Source of the DNA: Tropicibacter naphthalenivorans
GTDB lineage: Bacteria; Pseudomonadota; Alphaproteobacteria; Rhodobacterales; Rhodobacteraceae
Assembly (NCBI RefSeq): GCF_900176475.1
Contig: NZ_FWXX01000002.1
Coordinates: forward strand, 1 to 64,000
DNA length: 64,000 bases
Reading direction: 5' to 3'
Under the pieces are notes generated by a model, which ran no database searches, had not been told where the DNA came from, and worked only from the letters and a program-made list of their open reading frames with translations. Positions 19,888 to 28,411 of this stretch are shown piece after piece. Numbering within the stretch: the stretch's first letter is position 1; each line of letters begins with the position of its first letter. Both the position numbers and the translations under genes were made by a program.

Positions 19888-20442
19888 TTACGGAATAATC
19901 CGGCTGTATTTCACGCCTTCCAGCGTTGCACCCAGTCGCAGGCCCGACTGGCCAAAGATCACCGCGATCACCGGCGCCAGCGAGGTTGTCGTCTCGGCGG
20001 CCAGCGTTTCCCCTTGCGACGGGGTCGCGTATTCGATGTTCGCGCCCGCCGCATAGCCGGGCGAGCGGCGGAAGGTTTGCAGCGCCGCTTCGGTCATGAA
20101 GAACAGCACGTGGCTGTACTGCTGCCCGCCGATCTGCAAGCCACCCGAGGCTTTGGCGATGGAGTAATAATCCACCGTCGCCCCGCCCACGCGCAGCGCG
20201 CCGCGCCCATAGCCGCCGCCAAGGCCAAGGCCGACCTCGGTCACCAGCGGCATGACCAACATGCCTACGGATTTTGCGGCCAGCTGCTGGGTCGCGGGGT
20301 AATCGCCGTAAAGCTGGCTGAGCGTCGCGTTCACGCGCGCGTCGATCGTCGCCGGCCCGCGGCTGCCAATGCCATTGCCGCAGCCCGCCATCAGGCCGGT
20401 CGCGCCCAACCCCAGGACCATCTCTCGTCTGGAAAAGCTCAT
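19888..20442 (-). CDS. SYLF (YSC84-like) domain lipoprotein
   Basis: The 184-residue protein opens with SRREMVLGLGATGLMAGCG, combining a Tat-like arginine pair with a lipobox (LMAGC), so it is probably exported and lipid-anchored. The rest matches the YSC84/SYLF domain, a lipid-binding module: a SVGMLVMPLVTEVGLGLGGGYGRGAL stretch, YYSIAKASGGLQIGGQ, and FGQSGLRLGATLEGVKYSRI at the end. AAGGGACAG precedes the start. It lies between usg and hemB and has its own terminator. Confidence 0.8.
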   Translation of the reverse strand: MSFSRREMVLGLGATGLMAGCGNGIGSRGPATIDARVNATLSQLYGDYPATQQLAAKSVGMLVMPLVTEVGLGLGGGYGRGALRVGGATVDYYSIAKASGGLQIGGQQYSHVLFFMTEAALQTFRRSPGYAAGANIEYATPSQGETLAAETTTSLAPVIAVIFGQSGLRLGATLEGVKYSRIIP

Positions 20443-20559
20443 GTCATCTGTCCCTTGCCGATGCCTCTGTCCGGCTTTTGTCGCCGGTTAACTATGACAT
20501 CTTATAAGAGCGGCGGGGCGGCTTGTCATCCTTAACAGCCGCCCATCGGCAAGCTATCG

Positions 20560-21558
20560 CTATCCGTTCAGGATTTTCGACGCGGCGGGGGCGAAATAGG
20601 TCAAAATCCCGTCGCAGCCCGCCCGTTTGAAGGCGGTCAGGCTTTCCAGCATGACCTTTTCGCCGTCGACCCAGCCGCGCTCGGACGCGCCCGCCAGCAT
20701 CGCGTATTCGCCCGACACTTGGTAGGCAAAGGTCGGCGCGCCGAACATATCCTTGGCGCGGCGGCAAATGTCCAAGTAGGGCATCCCCGGTTTGACCATC
20801 ACCATGTCCGCGCCTTCGCGCAGGTCACGTTCGATCAGGCGCATGGCCTCGTCCGAGTTGCCCGGCTCCATCTGGTAGGTTTTTTTGTCGCCTTTCAGCG
20901 CGCCCGACGCGCCCACCGCATCGCGGAACGGGCCGTAAAAGGCGCTGGCGAACTTGGCGGCGTAGGACAGCAGCAGGACGTTTTCGTGCCCCTCAGCCTC
21001 CAAAGCCTGACGCAACGCACCGATCCGCCCGTCCATCATATCTGACGGGCCGATGATGTCCGCGCCCGCTTCGGCCTGCGACAGGGCTTGTTTCACAAGC
21101 GCCTCGACCGTGCGGTCATTGACGATCTTGCCATCCTCGACAAAGCCGTCATGGCCGTTGATGTTATAAGGGTCGAGCGCCACGTCGGTCATCACGGCGA
21201 TCTCGGGCACCGCGTCTTTGATCGCGCGGGTGGCGCGGTTGGACAGGTTGTCCGGGTTCCACGCCTCGGCGCAATCTTCGGTTTTGAGCGACGGATCGGT
21301 GTAGGGAAACAGGCAAATCGACGGGATGCCAAGGCTGTAGGCTTCTTTGGCGGCCTCGACCACCTTGTCCACCGACAGACGGTTCACACCGGGCATCGAG
21401 GCGATGGGTTCGACCACACCCGTCCCGTCACGCACAAACACTGGCCAGATGAAATCGCCGGGTGTCAGCGTGGTTTCCTGCACCAGCTTGCGGATCGCGG
21501 GGGTGCTGCGCAGGCGGCGCAGGCGGGTGGCGGGAAAGGCGGCTTGGGTCGGGCGCAT
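20560..21558 (-). CDS. hemB: Porphobilinogen synthase
   Basis: HemB condenses two 5-aminolevulinate molecules to porphobilinogen in heme, chlorophyll and B12 synthesis. The 332-residue enzyme shows both active-site lysines (LLSYAAKFASAFYGPFRDA and DMVMVKPGMPYLD). The metal-site loop reads DVALDPYNINGHDG, with Asp in place of the cysteines of zinc enzymes, so it should be a Mg-type HemB. GAGGAG lies six bases before the ATG at 21558; an upstream ATG at 21597 is less likely. hemA, which makes its substrate, lies 20 kb away in this window. Confidence 0.95.
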   Translation of the reverse strand: MRPTQAAFPATRLRRLRSTPAIRKLVQETTLTPGDFIWPVFVRDGTGVVEPIASMPGVNRLSVDKVVEAAKEAYSLGIPSICLFPYTDPSLKTEDCAEAWNPDNLSNRATRAIKDAVPEIAVMTDVALDPYNINGHDGFVEDGKIVNDRTVEALVKQALSQAEAGADIIGPSDMMDGRIGALRQALEAEGHENVLLLSYAAKFASAFYGPFRDAVGASGALKGDKKTYQMEPGNSDEAMRLIERDLREGADMVMVKPGMPYLDICRRAKDMFGAPTFAYQVSGEYAMLAGASERGWVDGEKVMLESLTAFKRAGCDGILTYFAPAASKILNG

Positions 21559-21728
21559 CGGCAACTCCTCGGGGTGGTTCGCGCCCAACAGATGCACGGG
21601 GCAGGGCGGCTTGTCCAGCCTGTCACCTGCGGCGCAAGCGCATCATATTGCCTCGGTCTCACGCAACCTCTGGGCATTTGCCCAGACCCGCGCTAGAACC
21701 CCTCGGACGGATTACAAGGACGCATTGC

Positions 21729-22253
21729 ATGGATTGGTACGGCTCGGTTTTCGAAATGATCGACATGCGGTCGTTTTCGAACCTGTGGTTCTGGATTGTC
21801 CTTGCGGTGGTGTGGTCGTCCGCCAGCCATTGGGTGCTGGGGGTGCCGTTCGACATGGTCGCCCGCGCGAAACGCTCCAACGGCGGGCAAGCGGCCCAGG
21901 ACCTGGAGGACCTCGTGCGCATCAACGCCAACCGCATCTGGTTCATCGTCGAGGAAACCGGGCTTTGGCTGGCCGCGCTGGTGTCGGGCTTTCACACCGG
22001 CATGGCGCTGCTGGGCTGGGTCTATGGCGTGGAATTCGCCCAGGCGGTGTTCCTGCTGGCCTTTCCCATGTCGCTGGTCGGCCTGCTGAGCATTGCCTCG
22101 GCCCGCCGTATCCTGAACGGCGAAGGGCAGGGCGAGGCGCTGTGGCGCCGCCTGCGCATCCACCGGACGATCTCGCAGTTCATCGGCACCATCTCGATCT
22201 TTATCACCGCCTTTTGGGGCATGGCGCAGAACCTCGTTGTTCAGGTTCCTTAA
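21729..22253 (+). CDS. Integral membrane protein, annotated in relatives as component of SufBCD complex
   Basis: The 174-residue protein has three to four membrane segments (NLWFWIVLAVVWSSASHWVLG, WLAALVSGFHTGMALLGWVYG, AVFLLAFPMSLVGLLSIAS, ISQFIGTISIFITAFWGM) and no catalytic motif that I recognise. Rhodobacteraceae homologues carry the label component of SufBCD complex, but I see nothing here that links it to Fe-S assembly, and no suf genes are near. AAGGA lies nine bases before the ATG. It is divergent from hemB and upstream of mfd. Confidence 0.6.
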   Translation: MDWYGSVFEMIDMRSFSNLWFWIVLAVVWSSASHWVLGVPFDMVARAKRSNGGQAAQDLEDLVRINANRIWFIVEETGLWLAALVSGFHTGMALLGWVYGVEFAQAVFLLAFPMSLVGLLSIASARRILNGEGQGEALWRRLRIHRTISQFIGTISIFITAFWGMAQNLVVQVP

Positions 22254-22354
22254 CGCTCGTCCTTGACCCCTGTCCTTAATGCCTGTGCGGTTTTCACCCG
22301 CTTAATCACCGCTTGTGGTTGACCCGGACGCCGAGGCGCGCCAAATCACGACCC

Positions 22355-25300
22355 ATGGCGTCAAATCAGATCATCATGGGCGGCGCGCCGGAAGGCTTCG
22401 ACGCGACCCTCGTCCTGCAAGAACTCGACAAGGCCAATGGCCCGGTCATCCACGTGGCCCGCGACGACAAGCGGCTGGCGTCCATGCGCGACGCGCTGGC
22501 GTTCTTTGCGCCGGATGTGCCGGTGGTGACCTTCCCGGCGTGGGACTGTCTGCCCTATGACCGCGTCTCGCCCAATGCCGATATTTCCGCCGCGCGGATG
22601 GCGTGTTTGGCCGGTTTGGTCCACGGGATGCCGGGGCGCTATGTCCTGCTGACGACCCTGGCGGCGGCGATGCAGCGGGTGCCTGCGCGCGACGTGCTGC
22701 GCGAGGCGGCGTTCAGCGCACGGGTCGGCAGCCGCGTCGACGAGGAAGCCCTGCGCAAGTTCCTTGTCCGCATGGGCTTTTCCATGGCCCCCACGGTGAC
22801 CGAGCCGGGCGACTACGCCATCCGGGGCGGCATCATCGACATCTATCCACCGGGCGAAGGCGGCCCGGTGCGGCTGGATTTCTTTGGCGATACTCTGGAC
22901 GGCGCGCGGCGCTTTGACCCCGTCAGCCAGCGCACCACCGAAAAGCTCGAGGTGGTGGAGCTTGCCCCCGTGTCCGAGGTGATCCTCGACGACGCCGCCA
23001 TCACGCGCTTTCGCCAGAACTACCGGATTGAATTCGGCGCGGCGGGCACGGACGATCCGCTGTACGAAGCGGTCAGCGCGGGCCGCAAGCACCAAGGGAT
23101 CGAGCATTGGCTGCCCTTTTTCCACGACCATCTAGAGACGCTGTTCGACTATCTGCCGGACGCGCCGGTGATGATGGATGACCAGATGACCGCCGCGCGG
23201 CTGTCACGCTGGGACAGCATCGAGGACCAGTTCGAGACCCGCAAACACGCGATGTCTCAGAAGAAAACCATGGGCAGCACGGTCTACAAGCCGATCCCGC
23301 CGGGGCTGCTGTACCTGAACGACGGCGACTGGACGCAGGCTGTGGGCGACCGGCGCTCTGTCCTGTTCCACCCCTTGCCGCAGGCCACTGGCCGCGGCGT
23401 GGTGGACGCAGGCGGGCGCATCGGGCGCAACTTCTCGCCCGAGCGGCAGCAGGAAAGCGTGAGCCTGTTCGGCGCGCTGGCGTCCCACGTCAAAGCCAAG
23501 ATGCAAGACGGCCCGGTGGTCATCGCCTCTTACTCCGAAGGGGCGCGCGAGCGCTTGACCGGCCTGATCGAGGACGAAGGCCTTGCCGCCGCGATCCCCA
23601 TCGGCAACGGCACCCGCATCGGCAAGACCGGGCTGCATCTGGCGGTCTGGTCTTTGGAAGCGGGGTTCGAAGCGCCGTGGGAGGCCCCGGCCTCAAGTAG
23701 CGGAGCGGTAGGCCAACAAAAACTCACGGTCATTTCTGAACAAGACGTTCTGGGCGACCGCCTCATCCGCTCGCCGCGCAAACGTCGCAAGGCCGAGAAC
23801 TTCCTGACCGAACATCAAAGCCTGACGCCCGGCGATCTGGTGGTCCACGTCGATCACGGCATTGGCCGCTACATGGGGATGGAGGTCATCACCGCCGCCG
23901 GGGCCGCGCACGAATGCCTGCTGCTGGAATACGCCGAGGCCGCCAAGCTGTATCTTCCGGTTGAGAACATCGAACTGCTCTCGAAATACGGCCACGAAGA
24001 GGGCTTGCTCGATAAACTCGGCGGGGGCGCATGGCAGGCGAAAAAGGCCCGTCTCAAGGAACGCATCCGCGAGATGGCCGACAAGCTGATCCGCATCGCC
24101 GCTGAACGTGCGCTGCGCAAGGCGCCGGTGATGGACCCGCCGGTGGGGGCCTACGAAAGCTTTGCCGCGCGCTTTCCCTACAGCGAGACCGACGACCAGC
24201 TGAGCGCCATTAATGACGTGATGGACGACATGCACTCGGGCCAGCCGATGGACCGGCTGATTTGCGGCGACGTGGGCTTTGGCAAAACAGAGGTCGCCAT
24301 GCGCGCCGCCTTTGTCGCGGCCATGTCCGGCGTGCAGGTGGCGGTGATCGCGCCGACCACGCTGCTGGCCCGTCAGCACTATAAATCCTTTGCCGAACGC
24401 TTCCGGGGCTTCCCGCTGAACGTGGTGCCCATGTCGCGCTTTGTCTCGAGCAAAGAGATGAGCAAACACCGCGAGGGGCTGGCGAACGGCACCGTCGATA
24501 TCGTTGTGGGCACCCACGCGGTCTTGGCGAAAAACCTGCGGTTCCAGAACCTTGGCCTGCTGATCATCGACGAGGAACAGCACTTTGGCGTGCAGCACAA
24601 GGAGCGGCTAAAGCAGTTGCGCAGCGACATCCACGTGCTGACCCTGACCGCAACGCCGATCCCGCGCACGCTGCAACTGTCGCTGACCGGGGTGCGCGAT
24701 CTGTCGATCATCGGCACGCCGCCGGTGGACCGTCTGGCGATCCGCACCTATGTGTCCGAGTTCGACCCGGTCACCATCCGCGAAGCCTTGCTGCGCGAAC
24801 ATTACCGCGGCGGGCAGTCGTTTTACGTGGTGCCGCGCATCTCTGACCTGCCCGAGGTCGAAGAGTTCCTGCGCGAGCAACTGCCTGAGCTGACTTACGT
24901 TGTCGCCCACGGCCAGATGGCGGCGGGCGAGCTCGATGACCGCATGAACGCCTTTTACGACGGCAAATACGACGTGCTGGTGGCGACGACCATTGTCGAA
25001 TCCGGCCTCGACATCCCCACCGCCAACACCATGGTGGTGCACCGCGCCGATATGTTTGGCCTCAGCCAGCTGTACCAGATACGTGGCCGCGTCGGCCGGT
25101 CGAAAACCCGCGCCTACGCCTATCTGACCACCAAACCGCGCGCCAAACTGACCACCACAGCCGAGAAACGCCTGCGCGTGCTCGCCAGCCTCGACAGCCT
25201 CGGCGCGGGCTTTAGCCTGGCGTCGCAGGATCTGGACATTCGCGGGGCAGGTAACCTCCTGGGCGAGGAACAGTCAGGCCAGATGCGCGATGTGGGCTAT

Positions 25301-25849
25301 GAGCTGTACCAATCCATGCTCGAAGAGGCGATCACCAAGATCCGCTCGGGCCAGATGGAAGGTCTGACCGACGACGACGGCCAATGGGCACCGCAGATCA
25401 ACCTCGGCGTGCCGGTCCTCATCCCCGAAGACTACGTGCCCGATCTCGATGTGCGTCTGGGCCTCTATCGCCGGTTGTCGTCCCTGTCGACCAAGGTGGA
25501 ACTCGAAGGCTTCGCCGCCGAGCTGATCGACCGCTTTGGCAAACTCCCGCGTGAGGTGAACACCCTGCTCTTGGTGGTGCGGATCAAGGCCATGTGCAAA
25601 CGCGCCGGGATCGCGAAGCTCGACGGCGGGCCAAAGGGCGCGACGGTGCAGTTCCACAACGACAAATTCGCCAAACCCGAAGGGCTGGTGGACTACATCA
25701 AACGCCAGGGCGAGCACGCCAAGATCAAGGACAACAAGATCGTCGTGCGCCGCGACTGGAAAAGCGACAAGGACAAGATCCAAGGCGCCTTTGCCATCGC
25801 CCGCGATCTGGCCGAGGCCGCAGGCACCGTCAAACGCAAAAAAGCCTGA
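22355..25849 (+). CDS. mfd: Transcription-repair coupling factor Mfd
   Basis: Mfd pushes RNA polymerase off damaged DNA and recruits UvrA. The 1164-residue protein has, in order, UvrB-like N-terminal domains, the RNA-polymerase-interacting module (TPGDLVVHVDHGIGRYMGME), a RecG-like helicase with Walker A GDVGFGKTEVA and a DEEQHFGV box, helicase C-terminal motifs (VATTIVESGLDIPTANTM, QIRGRVGRS) and the C-terminal TRCF domain. Residues 447-454 (SSSGAVGQ) derive from the 26-bp repeat also present in gyrA. They sit in a stretch of roughly 15 residues that relatives appear to lack, between GFEAP and LTVISEQDVLGDRL. The start at 22355 matches the family; its ribosome site is weak. Confidence 0.96.
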   Translation: MASNQIIMGGAPEGFDATLVLQELDKANGPVIHVARDDKRLASMRDALAFFAPDVPVVTFPAWDCLPYDRVSPNADISAARMACLAGLVHGMPGRYVLLTTLAAAMQRVPARDVLREAAFSARVGSRVDEEALRKFLVRMGFSMAPTVTEPGDYAIRGGIIDIYPPGEGGPVRLDFFGDTLDGARRFDPVSQRTTEKLEVVELAPVSEVILDDAAITRFRQNYRIEFGAAGTDDPLYEAVSAGRKHQGIEHWLPFFHDHLETLFDYLPDAPVMMDDQMTAARLSRWDSIEDQFETRKHAMSQKKTMGSTVYKPIPPGLLYLNDGDWTQAVGDRRSVLFHPLPQATGRGVVDAGGRIGRNFSPERQQESVSLFGALASHVKAKMQDGPVVIASYSEGARERLTGLIEDEGLAAAIPIGNGTRIGKTGLHLAVWSLEAGFEAPWEAPASSSGAVGQQKLTVISEQDVLGDRLIRSPRKRRKAENFLTEHQSLTPGDLVVHVDHGIGRYMGMEVITAAGAAHECLLLEYAEAAKLYLPVENIELLSKYGHEEGLLDKLGGGAWQAKKARLKERIREMADKLIRIAAERALRKAPVMDPPVGAYESFAARFPYSETDDQLSAINDVMDDMHSGQPMDRLICGDVGFGKTEVAMRAAFVAAMSGVQVAVIAPTTLLARQHYKSFAERFRGFPLNVVPMSRFVSSKEMSKHREGLANGTVDIVVGTHAVLAKNLRFQNLGLLIIDEEQHFGVQHKERLKQLRSDIHVLTLTATPIPRTLQLSLTGVRDLSIIGTPPVDRLAIRTYVSEFDPVTIREALLREHYRGGQSFYVVPRISDLPEVEEFLREQLPELTYVVAHGQMAAGELDDRMNAFYDGKYDVLVATTIVESGLDIPTANTMVVHRADMFGLSQLYQIRGRVGRSKTRAYAYLTTKPRAKLTTTAEKRLRVLASLDSLGAGFSLASQDLDIRGAGNLLGEEQSGQMRDVGYELYQSMLEEAITKIRSGQMEGLTDDDGQWAPQINLGVPVLIPEDYVPDLDVRLGLYRRLSSLSTKVELEGFAAELIDRFGKLPREVNTLLLVVRIKAMCKRAGIAKLDGGPKGATVQFHNDKFAKPEGLVDYIKRQGEHAKIKDNKIVVRRDWKSDKDKIQGAFAIARDLAEAAGTVKRKKA
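23691..23716 (+). repeat. 26-bp in-frame repeat, copy in mfd
   Basis: Reads CCTCAAGTAGCG, G, AGCGGTAGG, C, CAA and encodes SSSGAVGQ (residues 447-454). It matches the gyrA copy at 24 of 26 positions, including third codon positions, and the flanks are unrelated. Confidence 0.7.
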
Positions 25850-25943
25850 GGCCGATCTGCCTCAGGTTGCCTGTTGCGCAGCGCCTTCGGGTTGACCTTG
25901 GCGCGCGGCTGCGGCCTCATGCCCGCAAAAGACGAGGTGAAAA

Positions 25944-26510
25944 ATGGCGAGCATCAACCGAATAGTCATGGCCAAGGCCTGCCGCACCCTCGTGCGCCAG
26001 TTGGAACCCGAAACGCTGGATGTGGCGGAAATTTCTGGGAAATTCGGCGCGAACTTTAGCTTTCGCAGCTACGACCAATATTGGTTCCCCGAATACGACA
26101 TCTGCAAAGCGCCTCTGATCGACGCAAACGGCAGCCAGAAACTCTACGATCTGATCATCGCCGATCAGGTCTGGGAACACCTCGACCGCCCGTACCTCGC
26201 CACGCAACATATCCGCCAATCGCTGCGCCCCGGCGGCTATTTCCTCGTGGCCGTGCCATTCTTCGTCCCGCTCCACGCCGCTCCGCACGACTGCACCCGC
26301 TGGTCGGCGCGCGGCCTCAAGAACTTCCTCATCGAATGCGGCTTTGCCGAGGAAAACATCCTGTCCGAACAATGGGGCAACCGCTGGGCCGGGGTGCGCA
26401 ATGTGGTGGGCCCGTTTCCGCCGGTCTACCAACCCGAAACCGACAAGCTCGAAAACGAAGACGATTTCCCCATCACCACTTGGGCTCTCGCGCAAAAAGA
26501 GCAGCTCTAA
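25944..26510 (+). CDS. Class I SAM-dependent methyltransferase-like protein
   Basis: The 188-residue protein fits the later half of a methyltransferase Rossmann fold: YDLIIADQVWEHLDRPYLATQHIRQSLRPGGYFLVAVPFF is the motif II/III region of Methyltransf_11. The glycine-rich SAM loop is not obvious; the corresponding place has LDVAEISGKFGANFSFRSYD. The substrate is unknown, and the HDCTRWSARGLKNFLIECGF segment resembles methyltransferases in sugar or polysaccharide clusters. GAGGTG precedes the ATG. A terminator hairpin follows directly. Confidence 0.7.
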   Translation: MASINRIVMAKACRTLVRQLEPETLDVAEISGKFGANFSFRSYDQYWFPEYDICKAPLIDANGSQKLYDLIIADQVWEHLDRPYLATQHIRQSLRPGGYFLVAVPFFVPLHAAPHDCTRWSARGLKNFLIECGFAEENILSEQWGNRWAGVRNVVGPFPPVYQPETDKLENEDDFPITTWALAQKEQL

Positions 26511-26517
26511 ATCACAA

Positions 26518-26555
26518 AAGCCCCAGCCAAACTTCGGCCAGGGCTTCTTCTCTTT
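26518..26555 (+). terminator. Terminator of the methyltransferase gene
   Basis: AAGCCC (26518-26523) pairs with GGGCTT (26541-26546), with an inner GCC/GGC pair, followed by CTTCTCTTT. The T-rich tail is also the start of a dispersed repeat. Confidence 0.6.
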
Positions 26556-26598
26556 GCAAATATCCCGGGGGAGGCCGCAGGCCGGGGGCAGCGCCCCC
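26545..26598 (+). repeat. GC-rich intergenic repeat, copy 1
   Basis: Begins TTCTTCTCTTT, then AAATATCCCGGGGG, then CCGCAGGC and GGGCAGCGCCCCC. A second copy lies inverted at 50607-50666. The final part (GGGGGC..GCCCCC) folds into a hairpin. Such elements seem common at gene ends in roseobacter genomes, as far as I recall. Confidence 0.7.
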
Positions 26599-26660
26599 TT
26601 TTACCAATAAGTGGCTCACCTTCGGTGAGACGGGGCAGCGCCCCCAAACCCCTCAAAAAA

Positions 26661-27737
26661 TCAGCGACGGCGACGACCGCCACCACGGCGACCACGGCCA
26701 CCTTCTGCGCCATCCGCAGCAGGCGCTTTATTGAACTTGATCCACTCAGCGCCGCTGTCGTCGTTGTTGGTCAGGAAGTTCGCCGCGCGGATCGCTTCCA
26801 TTTCCTTGCCGGGGCGCGGCTTGGTGCTGCCCATGCCGAACATCTGAACAAACGCTTCGTCGTCCATGCCCTCGGGCAGCACGATGCCAGCCGCTTCGAC
26901 GGCCGCGCGCTTTTCGGCAATCGCCTTGGGGCCAACGGGCAGAGCCACCGGGTTCATGATCGCAGAGGTCATGCCCGCGCCCATGGCCATCGGCAGGAAG
27001 GCGTTGTTGATGCCGTGACGGTTCGGCAGACCAAACGAAATGTTCGACGCGCCGCAGGTGGTGTTCACGCCCAGCTCTTCGCGCAGACGACGCACCAAGG
27101 TAAAGACCTGAAGGCCTGCGGTGCCCATGGCGCCAATCGGCATGACCAGCGGGTCGACCACGATGTCATGCGCCGGGATGCCAAAGTCAGCGGCCCGCTC
27201 GACGATCTTTTTCGCCACGGCAAAGCGCACGTCCGGGTCTTCGGAAATGCCGGTGTCGTCGTTGGAAATCGCCACAACCGGCACGTTGTATTTCTTGACC
27301 AGCGGCAGAACCACCTCCAGGCGCTCTTCTTCGCCGGTGACAGAGTTCAGCAGCGGGCGGCCCTTGGCAGCGGCCAGACCGGCCTCCAGAGCGCCGGGCA
27401 CGGAGGAGTCGATGCACAGCGGGCAATCGGTCACGGCCTGCACACGCTCGATCAGCTGCTTCATCAGGTCCGGTTCAACAAAGTTGTTGTCGGCGTAACG
27501 CGGGTCTTCGGCCATCTTGTTCGAGAACACCGCACCCGAGTTGATGTCCAGCACGGTGGCCCCGGCGGCGACCTGCGCGATGGCGTCGGCCTCCACGCGG
27601 GAAAAATCGCCGCGCTCCAGCTCTTCGTTCAGGATTTTGCGCCCGGTGGGGTTGATGCGCTCGCCGATGACGCAGAACGGCTGGTCAAAGCCGATCAGGG
27701 CAGTTTTGGTTGCGCTCTCGATGACGGTACGTGTCAT
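26661..27737 (-). CDS. Pterin-binding methyltetrahydrofolate:corrinoid methyltransferase
   Basis: The 358-residue TIM-barrel protein belongs to the DHPS-like family that includes the folate domain of MetH and AcsE. It has FCVIGERINPTGRK at the pterin pocket, ATVLDINSGAVF, PLCIDSSVPGALEAGL and the VSNDDT-type strand. It should move the methyl group of methyl-tetrahydrofolate to a cobalamin protein. The C-terminus is an unusual basic RGG-type tail (GGRGRRGGGRRRR). Its start overlaps the HAD gene stop by four bases, in an operon with metF. This fits a split methionine synthase whose homocysteine and B12 domains are encoded elsewhere. Confidence 0.8.
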   Translation of the reverse strand: MTRTVIESATKTALIGFDQPFCVIGERINPTGRKILNEELERGDFSRVEADAIAQVAAGATVLDINSGAVFSNKMAEDPRYADNNFVEPDLMKQLIERVQAVTDCPLCIDSSVPGALEAGLAAAKGRPLLNSVTGEEERLEVVLPLVKKYNVPVVAISNDDTGISEDPDVRFAVAKKIVERAADFGIPAHDIVVDPLVMPIGAMGTAGLQVFTLVRRLREELGVNTTCGASNISFGLPNRHGINNAFLPMAMGAGMTSAIMNPVALPVGPKAIAEKRAAVEAAGIVLPEGMDDEAFVQMFGMGSTKPRPGKEMEAIRAANFLTNNDDSGAEWIKFNKAPAADGAEGGRGRRGGGRRRR

Positions 27738-28402
27738 GTGTTTGCCTCTCTGTCGAAGCGCTGAAATACCTCCCTCAGCGCCGGATCGTTGAAATCTTGG
27801 ATGGTGATATGCGCGCCGTTCTCCCGCAATTCGCGGTCCGACAGCGCGGAACGGATGCCCACGGTGAACGCGCCGGAAGCCGCCGCCGCGCGGGTCCCCG
27901 AGGGGCTGTCTTCAAAGGCGATGCAGTCCGCCGGGGACACGCCCAGCTGGCGCATGGCCTCGAGGTAGGGATCGGGCGCAGGCTTGCCGCGCGGGCATTC
28001 CTCGCCGATCACCATCACCTCAAAGGCGTGGCGCTGGCCGACGGCCTCTAACATGGCTTCGGCGTTCAGACGCATGGCGTTGGTCACGACAGCGCGAGGC
28101 CAGTCGTTGTCCACCGCATGGGCGATCACCTCGGCCACGCCGGGCATGGCGGGGTAGGGACGCGGCAGGCGGGCGCGAAACTCGGCCTCCTTGGCGTCGG
28201 ACAACCCCTGCGGGTCGGGCTCGTTCGGCAGGAACTCGGCGAAGAAATCCACATTCAGCCGTCCGTGGACGTGCTGCATATAGAAGTCTTCGGTCACGTT
28301 CAGCCCGCGCGAGCCCATCATGTCGGCGAAAACGGCCATGTGGATCGAGTCGCTGTTCAGCATCGTCCCGTCCAGATCAAAAAGCAGTGCCGGTTTCGCC
28401 AT
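27734..28402 (-). CDS. HAD-superfamily phosphatase (beta-phosphoglucomutase-like)
   Basis: The 222-residue protein has HAD motif I (LLFDLDGTMLNSD), motif II near AVVTNAMRLN, a lysine in GEECPRGKPAPDPYL and motif IV (CIAFEDSPSGTRAA). The cap after motif I is helical, as in the PGMB-like subfamily. The substrate is unknown. It lies inside the one-carbon operon, ten bases after metF and overlapping the pterin methyltransferase by four bases, so a role in that pathway or in damage repair of one of its metabolites is possible. Confidence 0.82.
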   Translation of the reverse strand: MAKPALLFDLDGTMLNSDSIHMAVFADMMGSRGLNVTEDFYMQHVHGRLNVDFFAEFLPNEPDPQGLSDAKEAEFRARLPRPYPAMPGVAEVIAHAVDNDWPRAVVTNAMRLNAEAMLEAVGQRHAFEVMVIGEECPRGKPAPDPYLEAMRQLGVSPADCIAFEDSPSGTRAAAASGAFTVGIRSALSDRELRENGAHITIQDFNDPALREVFQRFDREANT

Positions 28403-28411
28403 GATACCCCT

